Below the pieces are notes generated by a model. The model saw nothing but the letters and a program-made list of their open reading frames with translations. It made no database searches and was not told the origin of the DNA. Below, in pieces: positions 35,110 through 35,717 of a DNA stretch of 35,717 bases (its first letter is position 1; each line of letters begins with the position of its first letter). The stretch spans positions 1 to 35,717 of the forward strand of contig QCNM01000007.1 in NCBI GenBank assembly GCA_003210115.1. The letters run 5' to 3'. This DNA comes from SAR116 cluster bacterium AG-426-A06 (GTDB lineage: Bacteria > Pseudomonadota > Alphaproteobacteria > Puniceispirillales > Marisalimonadaceae). Both the position numbers and the translations under genes were made by a program.

Positions 35110-35717
35110 TTAGTCTAATTTTTTATTAAATGGTTTTGTAGCTGCTATAAAAATACTTGAAACAATGAATATGACAGCAACTACATCAAAATTTGTTAAA
35201 AACACTCCCATGAAAAAATAATCTATTAAGATTGCTAAAACAGGAACCATCATAACAGAAATAGATGTAATATTAACTGAAAATTTTTGTAACACAGTAA
35301 AATAAGCCCAATAGGTATATGCACTTGAAAAAAATATTGCATAAAAAATTATTAGGTAATGAATATAATTAGGATTTCCAAAGTTATTTAAGTCAAAATA
35401 AAGAACAAAGGGAATTAATGGTAATACACCAATAAGTTGTTGCCAACCAGCTACCAACATACCATCTGATTTGAACCCACCATATTTAACTATCATAGTA
35501 CCAATGCCCCAAGATAAACCTGCTGATAATGTTAAAAACAATCCTAAAATATTATCTAAAACACCGATTCCTATCGATAATGAAAAAATTCCAATCATTC
35601 CAAAAATTAAAGCAAGAGTTACTGATAAATTGATTTTTTCATAACCAATTAGTCCAGCTGATATTGTAGCCCAAACGGGCATAGTGTAGGCGAGAACAGC
35701 TGCCCTTCCTCCACCAA
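35110..35717 (-). CDS. EamA/DMT family transporter (5' end outside window)
   Basis: The frame remains open upstream of the track's ATG at 35682 to the window end (GGGRAAVLAYTMPVWA), so the N-terminus is missing. About six C-terminal helices are seen, including LTLSAGLSWGIGTMIVKYGG at the start of the second EamA repeat and LAILIDYFFMGVFLTNFDVV near the end. The substrate is unknown. It precedes the Ldh-family gene by 18 bases and may import or export the acid handled there. Confidence 0.88.
   Translation of the reverse strand, partial: GGGRAAVLAYTMPVWATISAGLIGYEKINLSVTLALIFGMIGIFSLSIGIGVLDNILGLFLTLSAGLSWGIGTMIVKYGGFKSDGMLVAGWQQLIGVLPLIPFVLYFDLNNFGNPNYIHYLIIFYAIFFSSAYTYWAYFTVLQKFSVNITSISVMMVPVLAILIDYFFMGVFLTNFDVVAVIFIVSSIFIAATKPFNKKLD

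Overview
The window reads as a stretch of a low-GC (about 30% by eye), gene-dense chromosome of a free-living, streamlined alphaproteobacterium, probably marine (SAR11/HIMB59/AEGEAN-169-like). The basis is the extreme A+T codon bias, convergent genes that end within a few bases of each other, alphaproteobacterial families (DUF1489, DUF1127, HpaR-type MarR), and the mix of biosynthetic and small-molecule catabolic genes. The genus cannot be fixed from sequence alone. No rRNA, tRNA, CRISPR array or IS element was seen.

Layout. (1) 1-1456: 3' part of a sigma-54 activator and a MaoC-like dehydratase. (2) 1457-1950: a short zone with a 49-aa protein containing 14 cysteines (absent from the ORF track), bracketed by an imperfect 16-bp direct repeat, and a degenerate copy of the guaA 3' end at 1471-1488. 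(3) About 1954-8249: a 6.3-kb genomic island with clearly higher GC, integrated at the 3' end of guaA. Its ends are imperfect 15-bp copies of the guaA tail, with tandem 11-bp candidate integrase arm sites just inside both ends. It carries a 411-aa tyrosine integrase next to guaA, a second catalytic-domain-only tyrosine recombinase, a truncated H-NS-like gene translationally coupled to a 529-aa protein of unknown function, several small unknown genes, and a hairpin-rich non-coding region of about 450 nt. (4) 8232-18420: a long minus-strand gene run, mgtE - DUF1489 - RND adaptor - RND pump - hisI - rlmE - guaB - guaA, with short gaps or overlaps. (5) 18504-25718: a PcaC-like protein and a TauE/SafE permease (minus), diverging from pirin - panE-like - trpE - trpG - quinone oxidoreductase - luciferase-like monooxygenase (plus). 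(6) 25721-27272: a three-gene ExbB/MotA-like, ExbD-like and membrane-protein operon. (7) 27390-27836: a DUF1127 gene with paired palindromic operator-like sites upstream. Downstream is a hairpin whose 20-nt loop carries CCTCCTCCTC, then an intrinsic terminator. This matches the arrangement of the alphaproteobacterial CcsR/cuckoo small RNAs. (8) 27870-35717: EamA permeases, a cupin, a haloacetate-dehalogenase-like hydrolase, DUF1330, a cold-shock protein, NIPSNAP, an Old Yellow Enzyme, an HpaI-type aldolase with a divergent HpaR-type regulator, and an Ldh/malate dehydrogenase family protein.

How it works together. The host part combines purine (guaBA), histidine (hisI) and tryptophan (trpEG) biosynthesis, rRNA methylation, Mg2+ uptake and efflux with a right-hand half rich in oxidoreductases and aldolases for organic-acid or aromatic catabolism. 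The island is a self-contained integrative unit whose insertion leaves guaA coding capacity intact. The strongest leads are the DUF1127-linked anti-Shine-Dalgarno RNA, the Cys-rich mini-protein beside tandem guaA tails, and the structured region in front of the minimal recombinase.
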